From a virus, in IMG/VR virus record IMGVR_UViG_3300042504_002086, positions 1 to 28,844 of that record: a DNA stretch of 28,844 bases. One strand, 5' to 3'. How positions within the stretch are numbered: position 1 is the first letter of the stretch; each line of letters starts with the position of its first letter. The position numbers and the translations under genes are program-made. The notes under the pieces are model-generated. The model was not told the origin of the DNA. It did no database searches and was given only the letters and a program-made list of their open reading frames with translations. Of this stretch, positions 18,351-27,100 are shown piece after piece.

Positions 18351-20165
18351 ATGGCCGAAACGCTCCAGCAGCCCGATCGCCGCGACTACGGCGAGCTTCA
18401 GGACGAGATCGTCCAAGCTCGCTCGCAGCTTCAGCCGCACAGCGCTGCACTGGAGTACGAGTACCGGCGTGCGTGCGGCAAGTCGTACGGCGGCAACGCG
18501 GACATCCCCGAGGTCAAGGACGACCCCGAGAACTGGCGGCACACGTGGCTGCGCTCGTTTTTGGCCGAGGTCGGCTACCTGCCGCAGTGGATCATCGAGG
18601 CCGGCGGGCTGGAGTGGCCCCCGGAGCGCGCCAACCTCATCGAGCTGGCTGCGAACGCGCAGGCTCGCCGGCTGAACCTGCGGGCGCTGGCCGAGCGCTG
18701 CGCCATCGACTACGGCTTCCGGTCTGCACGCCTGGTGTGCGGCATCCGCAGCCGCTACGGGCAGCTCGAGCCGTTCGCCGAGCGCCTAGCCTTCGACGAG
18801 TTCCTGACCGATCCGGGCCAGCATGACCGCTCGCGCGCTCAGTGGTGGGCGCATCGCGTGTCGCGTCCGATCGACGAGGTGATCGCCGAGGCCGAGGCTC
18901 AGCCGGGGCTGGGCTGGGACGTGGCGTCGCTCAAGCAGGTGGCGCAGGGACTCTCCCGCGACCCCAAGCGCGCGCAGGAAGTCCCTTCCGGCGTCACGCG
19001 ACACGAACTCGTCTACTGGCCGATGTGGTTCCCCACGGACCAGTTGGACGACGAGCACGGCCCCGACCAGGGCTTTCACGGCGTTGTTCGCTACGTTCTC
19101 GATCCCACCATCGGGCCTCCGACCCGCGGCGTGAACGTGCGCAAGCCGGAGCCCTGGTTTGGGTCTCCCTGCGGCCCCTATGCCTTCGTGGCGGGCTTCA
19201 AGATCGGCGAGCTGCCGGTCGAGCTCGCGCCGCTGGTGGCCTCGTCGTCGCAGGGCGGGTTCGTCAACGACATCGCCCGGGCGATCCGCGACGCGATCGA
19301 GACCTACAAGCAGCTCGCGGTCACGCAGGACAACGTCACGGCGGCCTCGATCCGCAACGCCCCGAATGGCGCGGTCATCACGCTTCCGCAGGGCCGCGCG
19401 CTGGGCGAGATGTTCGGGCAGCTTGAGAGCGGCGGGATGCAGCCGCAGCACATGGCGGCGTTCCAGTGGGCGTTCGAGCAGATGCAGCGCTCGAGCGGCA
19501 TCCACTCGCGCCTCGGCGACGTGGACTCGCAAGCGACGGCGACGGCTGTGCAGAACGCGCAGCTCGGCTACTCGTCGACGATGGGGCTCTACGTCAACGG
19601 CTACAACGACCTGTGGCGGCAGGTGGGCGCGAAGTTCGCCTACTGGTACGACGTGCATCCCGAGGTCTCCACGCGCATCGGGCCGCTGCCGCCTGAGCTT
19701 CAGGAGGTCTACGGCGCGGCGATGGTCGAGACGCGTGGGACGCCGCAGGGTGCGAAATCGCACCGCGAGCTGGCCCTGGCCGTCGACACCATGAGCGGCC
19801 GCCCGAAGAACGACATCACGCTGAAGCAGGAGCTTCTGGCGACACAGGGGCTCATCCAGTGGCTCGTGGGGCTTGGGCCTCACGCGGTTGCGGTCGACAT
19901 CGACACGATCGTCCGCCAGCACGCGCGGGCCTACGGGTCGCAGTGGGCCTTGAAGCTGGTCGACGCGCAGATGTTCCGCACGATCGCGGCGCTGCAGCTT
20001 GGTCAGCAGGGCCAGCCCCAGCGCCCGCAGTCGACCTCGAGGCCGGGCGCGCAGCTCGCGTTCGATCCTGGCATGGGCGTCAAGACCGCGCCGTCGGGCG
20101 GGCCGAAGCCCCAGCAAATCGAAGCGCCGCCGCCCAAGTCGAAAGCCAAGGTGCAGAAGCTGTGA
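18351..20165 (+). CDS. Portal protein
   Basis: A 604-residue protein starting MAETLQQPDRRDYGELQDE. It sits between terminase and the scaffold/capsid genes, the invariant portal position, and has the expected size. A helical N terminus is followed by a mixed region (HELVYWPMWFPTDQLDDE and FVAGFKIGELPVELAPLV). A long helical stretch (FVNDIARAIRDAIETYKQL, then MQRSSGIHSRLGDVDSQATA) fits the stem and crown helices. The C-terminal 60 residues are Gln/Pro-rich and disordered. Portals form the dodecameric ring through which DNA enters. The ATG was chosen; an in-frame GTG at 18318 adds 11 residues. Neither has a good ribosome binding site, and the hairpin at 18282-18333 covers the earlier start. Confidence 0.78.
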   Translation: MAETLQQPDRRDYGELQDEIVQARSQLQPHSAALEYEYRRACGKSYGGNADIPEVKDDPENWRHTWLRSFLAEVGYLPQWIIEAGGLEWPPERANLIELAANAQARRLNLRALAERCAIDYGFRSARLVCGIRSRYGQLEPFAERLAFDEFLTDPGQHDRSRAQWWAHRVSRPIDEVIAEAEAQPGLGWDVASLKQVAQGLSRDPKRAQEVPSGVTRHELVYWPMWFPTDQLDDEHGPDQGFHGVVRYVLDPTIGPPTRGVNVRKPEPWFGSPCGPYAFVAGFKIGELPVELAPLVASSSQGGFVNDIARAIRDAIETYKQLAVTQDNVTAASIRNAPNGAVITLPQGRALGEMFGQLESGGMQPQHMAAFQWAFEQMQRSSGIHSRLGDVDSQATATAVQNAQLGYSSTMGLYVNGYNDLWRQVGAKFAYWYDVHPEVSTRIGPLPPELQEVYGAAMVETRGTPQGAKSHRELALAVDTMSGRPKNDITLKQELLATQGLIQWLVGLGPHAVAVDIDTIVRQHARAYGSQWALKLVDAQMFRTIAALQLGQQGQPQRPQSTSRPGAQLAFDPGMGVKTAPSGGPKPQQIEAPPPKSKAKVQKL

Positions 20166-20479
20166 GCGTGTACGTCTACGAGTCGCCGAACGGCGACGTG
20201 ATCGAGCGGGAGTACCGGATGGGCCGGGCTCCGCAAACCATCGTGGTCGACGGGAAGCGCTGCAAGCGGGTCATCGCGGCCCCGCGCATCTCGATCGCTC
20301 GGGACGTTGGGCACATCGCCACCAACTTCCCCGACAGCCACGTCAAGTACCACAAGGGCGACACGGTGATCCGAGATGGCCGCAAAGTTCCCCTCATCCG
20401 AAACGCTCAGCAAATCCGCCGCATCGAGCACGCCGCAGCCGCAGACGGAAACCCCCTCCACTACGCCCACCGCGAGTGA
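20162..20479 (+). CDS. Small protein overlapping the scaffold gene
   Basis: A 105-residue protein from a GTG overlapping the portal stop (GTGA), starting (V)SVYVYESPNGDVIEREY. The opening resembles FmdB-type regulatory zinc ribbons in its V-Y-x-Y-E-S-P-x-G-x-x-x-E pattern, but the Cys pairs are missing. The middle includes ATNFPDSHVKYHKGDTVI. The last 35 codons overlap the first codons of the next gene in another frame, and both frames have G or C at most third positions. No function is known. Confidence 0.66.
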   Translation: MSVYVYESPNGDVIEREYRMGRAPQTIVVDGKRCKRVIAAPRISIARDVGHIATNFPDSHVKYHKGDTVIRDGRKVPLIRNAQQIRRIEHAAAADGNPLHYAHRE

Positions 20480-21449
20480 GGCCGCGCCGCCGCTGCCGTT
20501 CAAGGGCGAGCGGCCGGCTGGGATGATGACGGCGCAGGAGGCGTTCGTGGCCCGCATGACGGGCGCGAAGGCTGAGCCCGAGCCGGCGGCCAAGAGTGCG
20601 CCCGCTGAGGCCCCCGCGCCCACACAAGAGCAAGCCCCGGCGCTGCCGGAGCAGAGCAACCCCGATCCGCTGGACACCCGCTACGAGCGCGCTCGCCGGG
20701 CATTCCTTCGGATCGGTTGGACGGAAGGCGAGTTCCTGGAGAAGGTCGGGCAAGACAAGGAAGGCATCCTTCGGCGGGGTGTCAAGCTTGCCCGTGGCCA
20801 GGACCGCCAGGCTGCGGATTACGCAGCCGCGAAGAGAGGCGACGCAGGGAAAGTCCAGAGCTCACCTTCCGCAGCCGCGGCGAGCACGTCGAGCAACGTG
20901 CAAGCCCCCGCAGCGCCGAACGGTCTGGCCGAACTCCTTGCGCGTCCCGAAATCGCGGCGAATCCGAAAGTCAAAGCGGCGATCGAGGCTGCCCTGTCCC
21001 CCGTCCTGGCCGAGCAAGAGCGCCTGCGCGCCGAGCTCGACCAGAGGAGCCAAGGCTCTGACGTGACTCAGGTGCAGCGAGTGCTCGACGTCCGCGCCGA
21101 GTTGACCAAATCCGTTGAGGAACTCGGCGACAACGACAATTGGCAGGACACGTTGATGGTGGTGGACAAGATCGGCGACCTGCCGAAGTACGTGGGCTGG
21201 GACACCGACAAGGCTGTCCTCCGCACGCTGCTCTTGGACGCTGCCACGATTGCCCTCGATGTCGGAGAGCGCGCTCAGACCGCCCCGGTTGCGCCGCATG
21301 GTGCTGCGCAGCGCGGGATGGTCGACATGTCGGGCCGCAATCCTGCGCGCCCTGCGGCCCCAACCAACCCGCACGCTGCCGCTCGTGAGCAGTTCGTGGC
21401 GCGGATGATGGAGTCGCAGCGCAACGGCTTCGCGGCCTCGCACAACTAG
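20376..21449 (+). CDS. Capsid scaffolding protein
   Basis: A 357-residue hydrophilic protein starting MAAKFPSSETLSKSAASS. It lies between the portal and the major capsid genes and has the composition of scaffolds: Ala/Pro/Ser/Glu-rich, with no strong hydrophobic core and a long helical region (about 200-300: AEQERLRAELDQRSQGSD, then VLDVRAELTKSVEELGD). FVARM occurs twice, at residues 57-61 and 340-344. Such proteins direct procapsid assembly and then leave or are cleaved. The first 104 bases overlap the preceding gene in a different frame. There is no clear ribosome binding site before the ATG, and starts near 20521 would avoid the overlap, so the true N terminus is uncertain. Confidence 0.72.
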   Translation: MAAKFPSSETLSKSAASSTPQPQTETPSTTPTASEAAPPLPFKGERPAGMMTAQEAFVARMTGAKAEPEPAAKSAPAEAPAPTQEQAPALPEQSNPDPLDTRYERARRAFLRIGWTEGEFLEKVGQDKEGILRRGVKLARGQDRQAADYAAAKRGDAGKVQSSPSAAAASTSSNVQAPAAPNGLAELLARPEIAANPKVKAAIEAALSPVLAEQERLRAELDQRSQGSDVTQVQRVLDVRAELTKSVEELGDNDNWQDTLMVVDKIGDLPKYVGWDTDKAVLRTLLLDAATIALDVGERAQTAPVAPHGAAQRGMVDMSGRNPARPAAPTNPHAAAREQFVARMMESQRNGFAASHN

Positions 21450-21456
21450 GAGGTGA
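21448..21456 (+). promoter_or_regulatory. Very strong ribosome binding site of the capsid gene
   Basis: AGGAGGTGA, a near-complete complement of the 16S rRNA 3' end, begins in the stop codon of the scaffold gene. Six bases separate GGAGG from the ATG at 21460. It is the best match in the window, as expected for the most abundant virion protein. Confidence 0.85.
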
Positions 21457-21459
21457 GCG

Positions 21460-22749
21460 ATGGCCGTCGATGGCCTGATCCAGTCTGCACTGCTGAACTT
21501 CAACGCCGTAACTGGCACTACCCACATCGTCAAGGGCGACCAGCCCCTGCCGATGCAGGGCCTCAACAAGTACGTTTTCACGGACGCTGCCGCGTACCGA
21601 CTCGGGATGGTGGGGGGCGACAAGTTCGACTTCCAGTTCAACCCGAAGGAGGGGAACGACCTCAAGGTCATCAACCCCGGCGGCCTGCGCTCGCTGTCGC
21701 GCACCGACAACATCCGCATCGGCTCGCAACGCATCATCCTGATGTATCAGGACATGGCGTGGGTCGACGCCGAGATCGAGAAGAACGAGGGCCTGACGTC
21801 GCTGGCGGAAGCCGGTCGCTGGGACCTCTTCTACGATCGCCTCTCCAGCACGAAGAAGAACAAGGAAGCCGAACGCGCCGTCACTCTCGCCAACAAGCTG
21901 GAGAAGATGACGTCGGCGGTCCCGAACTTCACCACGATGGAGGACCGCACGCAGTCGAAGCCGACGCAAGTCACGTCGCTGATGGCGCTCGTGAACGAGT
22001 GGTTCAATGCGTGCTTCGGCATCACCACCGCGACGGGTCTGACCGCTGGCTCGGCCGGCACGGACTACAACACCGCGGGCATCGTGAACGGCCGCTGGAC
22101 GACCAAGTTCGGCCTGAACGTGAACGACGCGGGCCTCGTGGCTCCGAACGGTCGCAACGTGCTCGTGCCTCGCCAAGTGAGCTACAGCACGATCGACAAC
22201 ACCGGCACCGGCTTCTTCAACGCGATGCTGCGTGCGCTGCGCGAGACGTCGTTCCAAGTGCCGACGTCGATCCCGAACACGATGCTCTCGGGCTTCGAGT
22301 ACAAGGGCAACACGGCGGACAGCGTGTGGTACGCGTCGGGCAAGCTGCTCGACCTGATCCAGGCCGTCGTGAACACCCAGCACATCTGGGTCGCTCCCGA
22401 CCGCCGCGATCCGAACGTCACGAATCCCATCGTGGGCGGCGTGCCGGTCGAGTGGTGGCCTGAGATGGACACGTACGCTGGCTATGCCGGCGCGACGAAC
22501 ACCACTCTCGTCACCGAAGGCCAAGGCGACGCCAAGGGTCCGCGCGCGATCCTGCACCGCCGCGACTCGCTGTTCCCGGTTGCGCACAAGCTCAACTGGT
22601 TCCGCGAGCGCAAGATCACTCCCGCGTGGAACACCCCGGACGTGTACGGGTCGTACCTCGACGTGGAGTGGAACTGGGCTGCGACCGACCTGCGTCGTCA
22701 AGCCATCGTGTTCCCGTCCGCCACCCCCTCCGGCATTAGCGCCTACTGA
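21460..22749 (+). CDS. Major capsid protein
   Basis: A 429-residue protein starting MAVDGLIQSALLNFNAVTGT. Identity rests on its place directly after portal and scaffold, its length, and the exceptional ribosome binding site. The body has a long helix (SLMALVNEWFNACFGITTAT), mixed beta regions (FEYKGNTADSVWYASGKLLD) and an aromatic C-terminal part (YGSYLDVEWNWAATDLRRQA) consistent with an HK97-fold subunit, although I cannot identify individual fold landmarks with certainty. It would form the icosahedral shell. A further head protein follows 11 bases downstream and a terminator after that, which sets the head operon's 3' end. Confidence 0.8.
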   Translation: MAVDGLIQSALLNFNAVTGTTHIVKGDQPLPMQGLNKYVFTDAAAYRLGMVGGDKFDFQFNPKEGNDLKVINPGGLRSLSRTDNIRIGSQRIILMYQDMAWVDAEIEKNEGLTSLAEAGRWDLFYDRLSSTKKNKEAERAVTLANKLEKMTSAVPNFTTMEDRTQSKPTQVTSLMALVNEWFNACFGITTATGLTAGSAGTDYNTAGIVNGRWTTKFGLNVNDAGLVAPNGRNVLVPRQVSYSTIDNTGTGFFNAMLRALRETSFQVPTSIPNTMLSGFEYKGNTADSVWYASGKLLDLIQAVVNTQHIWVAPDRRDPNVTNPIVGGVPVEWWPEMDTYAGYAGATNTTLVTEGQGDAKGPRAILHRRDSLFPVAHKLNWFRERKITPAWNTPDVYGSYLDVEWNWAATDLRRQAIVFPSATPSGISAY

Positions 22750-22760
22750 GAGGCTGACCC

Positions 22761-23327
22761 ATGATTCTGATTCCCTACTACACCGCGTTCCCTGGTCAGC
22801 TCCCCGTGATGGCGGAACTGTCCGTCACCGACGTCACGTTCTCGGAGGTTGCGACCGCCAAGAAGGTGATGTGCTTCGACATGGCCCTGGCTGTGGCGAC
22901 GAGCTACAACCCGCTGTCTCCCCCGACCGCCTCCGGTCAGGGCACTTCGGCGTGGGCCTACGTGCGCGACTACGACGTCGACACGGTGTCCCTGCATCAC
23001 TCCGAGGTGGACATCTACTGCGTCGCGGACGCGGCTGTCGCGGCCGGCGCGAAGGGCAGCGTGACCGTCTGTGGCTACGTCACCGGCATGACCAAGCTCA
23101 GCGCCACCGGCGCGACGGGCCAGGGTTACACGCCGTCGATGAGCGCGGTCGGTTCGCTGGCCCACCAGCGCACCACGCCGACCACGCTGGTCGCCGGGGC
23201 TCGCAACCGCAAGGTGATCTTCAAGCAGGTGGGCGCGGACGTGTCGGCCACGCGCGCCAATGGCCACTTCAACGGCCTCGGCTGGGGCTGGTCGTTCTGC
23301 AACTACGCGGTCGACGCTGACAGCTGA
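22761..23327 (+). CDS. Minor capsid or decoration protein
   Basis: A 188-residue protein starting MILIPYYTAFPGQLPVMAEL, with GAGAGG upstream of the ATG. It is beta-rich and Ala/Gly/Val/Thr-rich (KKVMCFDMALAVATSYNP, KGSVTVCGYVTGMTKLSA) with few charged residues. Genes in this place, after the capsid gene and before a terminator, often encode head decoration or head-completion proteins. Two Cys-containing strands and a Trp-rich end (GLGWGWSFCNY) are seen. Exact role not determinable. Confidence 0.66.
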   Translation: MILIPYYTAFPGQLPVMAELSVTDVTFSEVATAKKVMCFDMALAVATSYNPLSPPTASGQGTSAWAYVRDYDVDTVSLHHSEVDIYCVADAAVAAGAKGSVTVCGYVTGMTKLSATGATGQGYTPSMSAVGSLAHQRTTPTTLVAGARNRKVIFKQVGADVSATRANGHFNGLGWGWSFCNYAVDADS

Positions 23328-23333
23328 TCTGAC

Positions 23334-23379
23334 GCCGGGCGGTCTGCACAGCACGCAGACCGCCCGGCCCTTCCTTTCC
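23334..23379 (+). terminator. Intrinsic terminator after the capsid operon
   Basis: GCCGGGCGGTCTGC (23334-23347) and GCAGACCGCCCGGC (23355-23368) form a perfect 14-base-pair stem with a 7-base loop, followed by CCTTCCTTTCCCC. The T-tract is poor, so partial read-through into the neck and tail genes is likely, which would give capsid transcripts in excess. Confidence 0.78.
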
Positions 23380-23393
23380 CCGCAGGAGTCGTC

Positions 23394-24143
23394 ATGGTCC
23401 TCACCCTCAAGCGCTGCTACGAAGCGATCAATCACAAGCTGGGCGTGGACGACGACGAGCCGCTCGATCGGCTGAGCATCGTGGACGCGGCGGGGACGAT
23501 CCTCTACGCGCACCCGTGGCGCTGGCTCGAAGCGCGGCGCTGGGCGCTGACGATCCCGGCGAACACCGACAAGCTCTGCCTGCCGGCCGACATGGCGCAA
23601 CTGAACGACGTTGCGGCCGCGGATGCGAGCGGGCTGCGCGTGGTCTACTCGCGCGACTACGGCGACGTCGTGCGCACCCGGGCGCAGTACGGCAGCACGA
23701 GCGACGGCTACTCGATCGTCCTCGCGCCGTACACCGACCTCACGGATGCGGGTGAAGTGCGGCCGCACCTTGCCTTCTGGCCCACCCACACCGCGCCGCG
23801 AGCGAACGCACTGCTCGCCTTCGGGTCGATGAAGTGGGTCAACATGGTTGACCGCGAGTGCAACCCGACCACGAACGTCCCGCTCCCCACGCACCTGCCG
23901 CTGCTGGAGACGCTGTTCCTCGAGCTCGTGCGCGCCTACGCGGCCGGCTGGTCTAACGACGGGCGCACCGACGTGCAGGCCGAGATCGACCGCATCCAGG
24001 CTGGCCCGGTGTGGCAGATGGCCGTCAACGCCGACATGCGCGCCTTCCAGTACATGGAGCGGCCTCGCAATACGAGCGTGCAAATGGCGCGCGGGATCAT
24101 GAACGACTACTACGGCGGCGACCCCGTGGTGACGCTCCAGTGA
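23394..24143 (+). CDS. Head-tail connector (neck/adaptor) protein
   Basis: A 249-residue protein starting MVLTLKRCYEAINHKLGVDD with AGGAG five bases before the ATG. The pattern of an N-terminal helical part followed by a mixed domain (WRWLEARRWALTIPANTDKL, then RVVYSRDYGDVVRTRAQYGS) and a helical C terminus with ETLFLELVRAYAAGWSNDG fits adaptor or tail-tube A proteins, which extend the portal ring. It overlaps the next gene (tail hub) by four bases. The assignment is by position, size and composition. Confidence 0.68.
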   Translation: MVLTLKRCYEAINHKLGVDDDEPLDRLSIVDAAGTILYAHPWRWLEARRWALTIPANTDKLCLPADMAQLNDVAAADASGLRVVYSRDYGDVVRTRAQYGSTSDGYSIVLAPYTDLTDAGEVRPHLAFWPTHTAPRANALLAFGSMKWVNMVDRECNPTTNVPLPTHLPLLETLFLELVRAYAAGWSNDGRTDVQAEIDRIQAGPVWQMAVNADMRAFQYMERPRNTSVQMARGIMNDYYGGDPVVTLQ

Positions 24144-27100
24144 ACATCCGCCTTGACTGGCCCTCGGGCGGGCGTGACGACTCGATGCCGGGGCCGGACC
24201 AGGCGCGAGGCACGACCCCCGAGTCCCTCAACGTCCTCACGCGCAACCCGCGCACGGGGCGCTACGGGGGCGGCTCGCGCGAGGGCCTGAGCGCGTTCTG
24301 CTCTGCGGCGCTCGGGGCGACCGGCGTGCGCGCGATGGCCGACTGCGTGGTGGACACGCGCACGAGCAACTACGACGAACTGGCGACGCCGGTGGAGTTG
24401 TGGCAAGGCGGCGCGCGCGAGACGCGTGCGGTGCGCGTGGACGCGGACGGGAACAGCTACGCGCTCGAAGGCGGGACGCACGTGGTCGTGCGCAACTCGC
24501 AAGGCGTGGAGATCGACACGATCGTGCTCCCGGTGCAGTCGAGCGGGCAGAAGTGCTACGCGCTCGCCATCGACCCTTTGGTGCGCGCGTTCTACGTGGG
24601 CACGAGCGAAGGCGGCAGCGCGGGACGGTCGCGTCTGTGGGCCTACCAGAAGGACACGTTCTCGGGCTGGCGCATTGTGTGGGAGATCGAGCCCGGCGCG
24701 TTCGTGGCGAAGCTCGCGGTCCACGCGGGGCTCTTGTACGCGGGCCTCGACGACACGGTGCGCGGGCGGTCGTACGTCGTGCGTTACGAGAACATCAGCA
24801 CGCTCGCGCGCGAACTGTCGCGGTCGCAGGTGCCTTCGCCGGTGAGCGGGCTGTCGGTCAACGCGAGCGGGCGCGTGGCGGTGTGCTCGACGCTCAACTC
24901 CAAGCGCGGGTTCGATCCTCGCTTCCCCAACGCGGGCCAGCGCCTCGACGACTCGTTCCGCTCGTGGTGGCTCAACAACTTGGGCTCGTGGGACACGCGC
25001 AAGTGGTGCGTGTTCGACCCCGCGGAGCTTGACCTCGACACGGGCGACCAAGTGTTCGAGTTCTTCGACAGCGAGGGGTCCGAGCGCCGTCTGGTGACGA
25101 CGGGCGAGAGCGTCACGGTGATTGAGCGCCAGGGTCGATTCAGCGGCCAGCCGAGCAACAACGACACGCTGGTGATCGCGCGCCGCGATGGGGGCGCGAG
25201 CGAGACGTGGACGTTCAAGTCAAGCGCGACGGCGGCGTACGAGGTGGCCATTGGCGCGAGCGCGACGCTCACGATCGCCAACCTGCGCGCGATCATCAAC
25301 AACGGCATCTTGAACGTCTCGGCGGGTAGCGCGCTCGTGTTCATGGACGACACGGATCGCGTGCGCGCGCTCATCGGGTCGCCGACTGAGCCGCAGCCCG
25401 AGCTGACCATCACGATCACGTCGGCCACGTTCCGCTTCACGCCTCAGGGCACGAGCAGTCCTGCGACCACGGGGATGCTGCGCGCGGGCCGCGTGGTCAC
25501 CACGACCGCGCCCAAGTTCCGCGCGGAGGGCATGAGCGGTCGCCCCGTCATGGTGTTTGACGGCAAGAGCACGCTGCTCGCATCGCCCGCGAACCCGACG
25601 ATCGACGCGAACGCCAGCGAGATCATGACCGCGCTGATCCCCGGCTTCGGTGCTGCGGGCGCGCTGGCGAGTAGTGCGCGCTGGGCCGTGTTCGTGGCGT
25701 GCCGTCCTGAGCCCGCTGCGGCTGGCAGCACGCTGCTCTCTCAGCGCTTCGTGGACGCATCGAACAACCAGTTCACGCGCGCGATCTGCTCGAACATGAG
25801 CACGGCGGGCGCGTTCTCTGCGGACACGCTGGCCGTTGTGGACCGCGACACCACGACCACGCGCTACCACGTTGCGACGCCGAGCGGGTCCAAGTGGTCG
25901 CTGATCTCGTGGGTGTCGAATCCGCAGACCACAGGAAGCGCGTACGAGATCTACTTCAACGGCGAGCCCATGCTCAACGGAGCGGGGTCACCAGTTCACA
26001 CGGGCACCGCCGCCGCGAGCGATTCGCCGTTCCCCACGCGCATCGGGCAAACCTCGTTCTTCCCCGCGTCCAACTTCTCGCCCTTCGACAGCTTTTGGAG
26101 CGGCGAGGTCGGCTTGATCGTGGCGATCCAGCGCTCGGGCACGGACGTAATCACGACCGCCGAGCGTCAACTCGTGGAGGGCGCAATCGCGTGGTACTAC
26201 GGCGAGCAAGCGAAGCTTCCCACGTCGCACCCGTACTACTCCACGCCGCCCCCGCCTGCGGACGGCACGGTCGCGGACTTCCACCGATCGCGGCAAGCGC
26301 TGAGCCCGTTCGGCAACGTGACGGTGCTTGACGGCGACACGCAGGACATCGCGTACATCGTCGCCAGCCCCGAGACGGGCGTGGGCACGACCAGCGCGCT
26401 CGGCGGCGGGATCGCGTGGCGCACGGACGGCAACCTTGTGAGCCTGGGGCCGATCGCCAGCGCGACTGGCACGTTCGAGAGCGTGCGCCTGATCTTCGAC
26501 CGGGGCGACGACTTCTCGCTCACGGGCGCGTGGACGTACAGCATCGGGGGCGCGTCCCCGGTGGCGAACGATGCGTTCTCGTTCGCGGGCCTTGAGATGG
26601 CCGTGGACGAGTTCGACAACGCCTACGTTCCGTGGCACGCCGAGCGCGCGACGATCGCCAACGCGCCGCCGCAGTACGTGGTTCTCGACAAGGACGGGGT
26701 GGTCTTGCTCCAGCCGACCGCGCCGCGTGCGCAGGCGTGCTACTCGATCGCGCTCCAGCAACCTCGGCCCGCGTACGGTGACGAGACGATCACGCGCGCG
26801 GAGTCGATCGTGCTCGGCCTGCGCCGCGAGAACACGGTCACGCTCACCATGCTGTCGATCCCGTCAGCGGGCACGACGGTCACGTTCAACGGTACGGTGG
26901 GAACGACGGCGACGCTGGAGACCTACACGTTCGTCGCCACGCCCACGAATCCGCGTGAGGTGGACATCGGCACGACGGTCGATGCGTGCCTCACGAACCT
27001 CAAGGCCGCGATCAACTTGGAGACGGGCTCGGGCACGCTGTACGCGGCGAGCACCACGCGCTCCGAGCTTGTGTCTGCGGTCGGGCTCACGACGAGCACG

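Noticed and set aside
18786-20117. Minus-strand 443-codon frame opposite the portal
   Set aside because: Antisense shadow, with composition unlike the other proteins of the window.
20971-24083. Minus-strand frames of 576 and 446 codons opposite the capsid, decoration and neck genes
   Set aside because: They cross the clear terminator and several plus-strand gene junctions, and have no domain or start signal.
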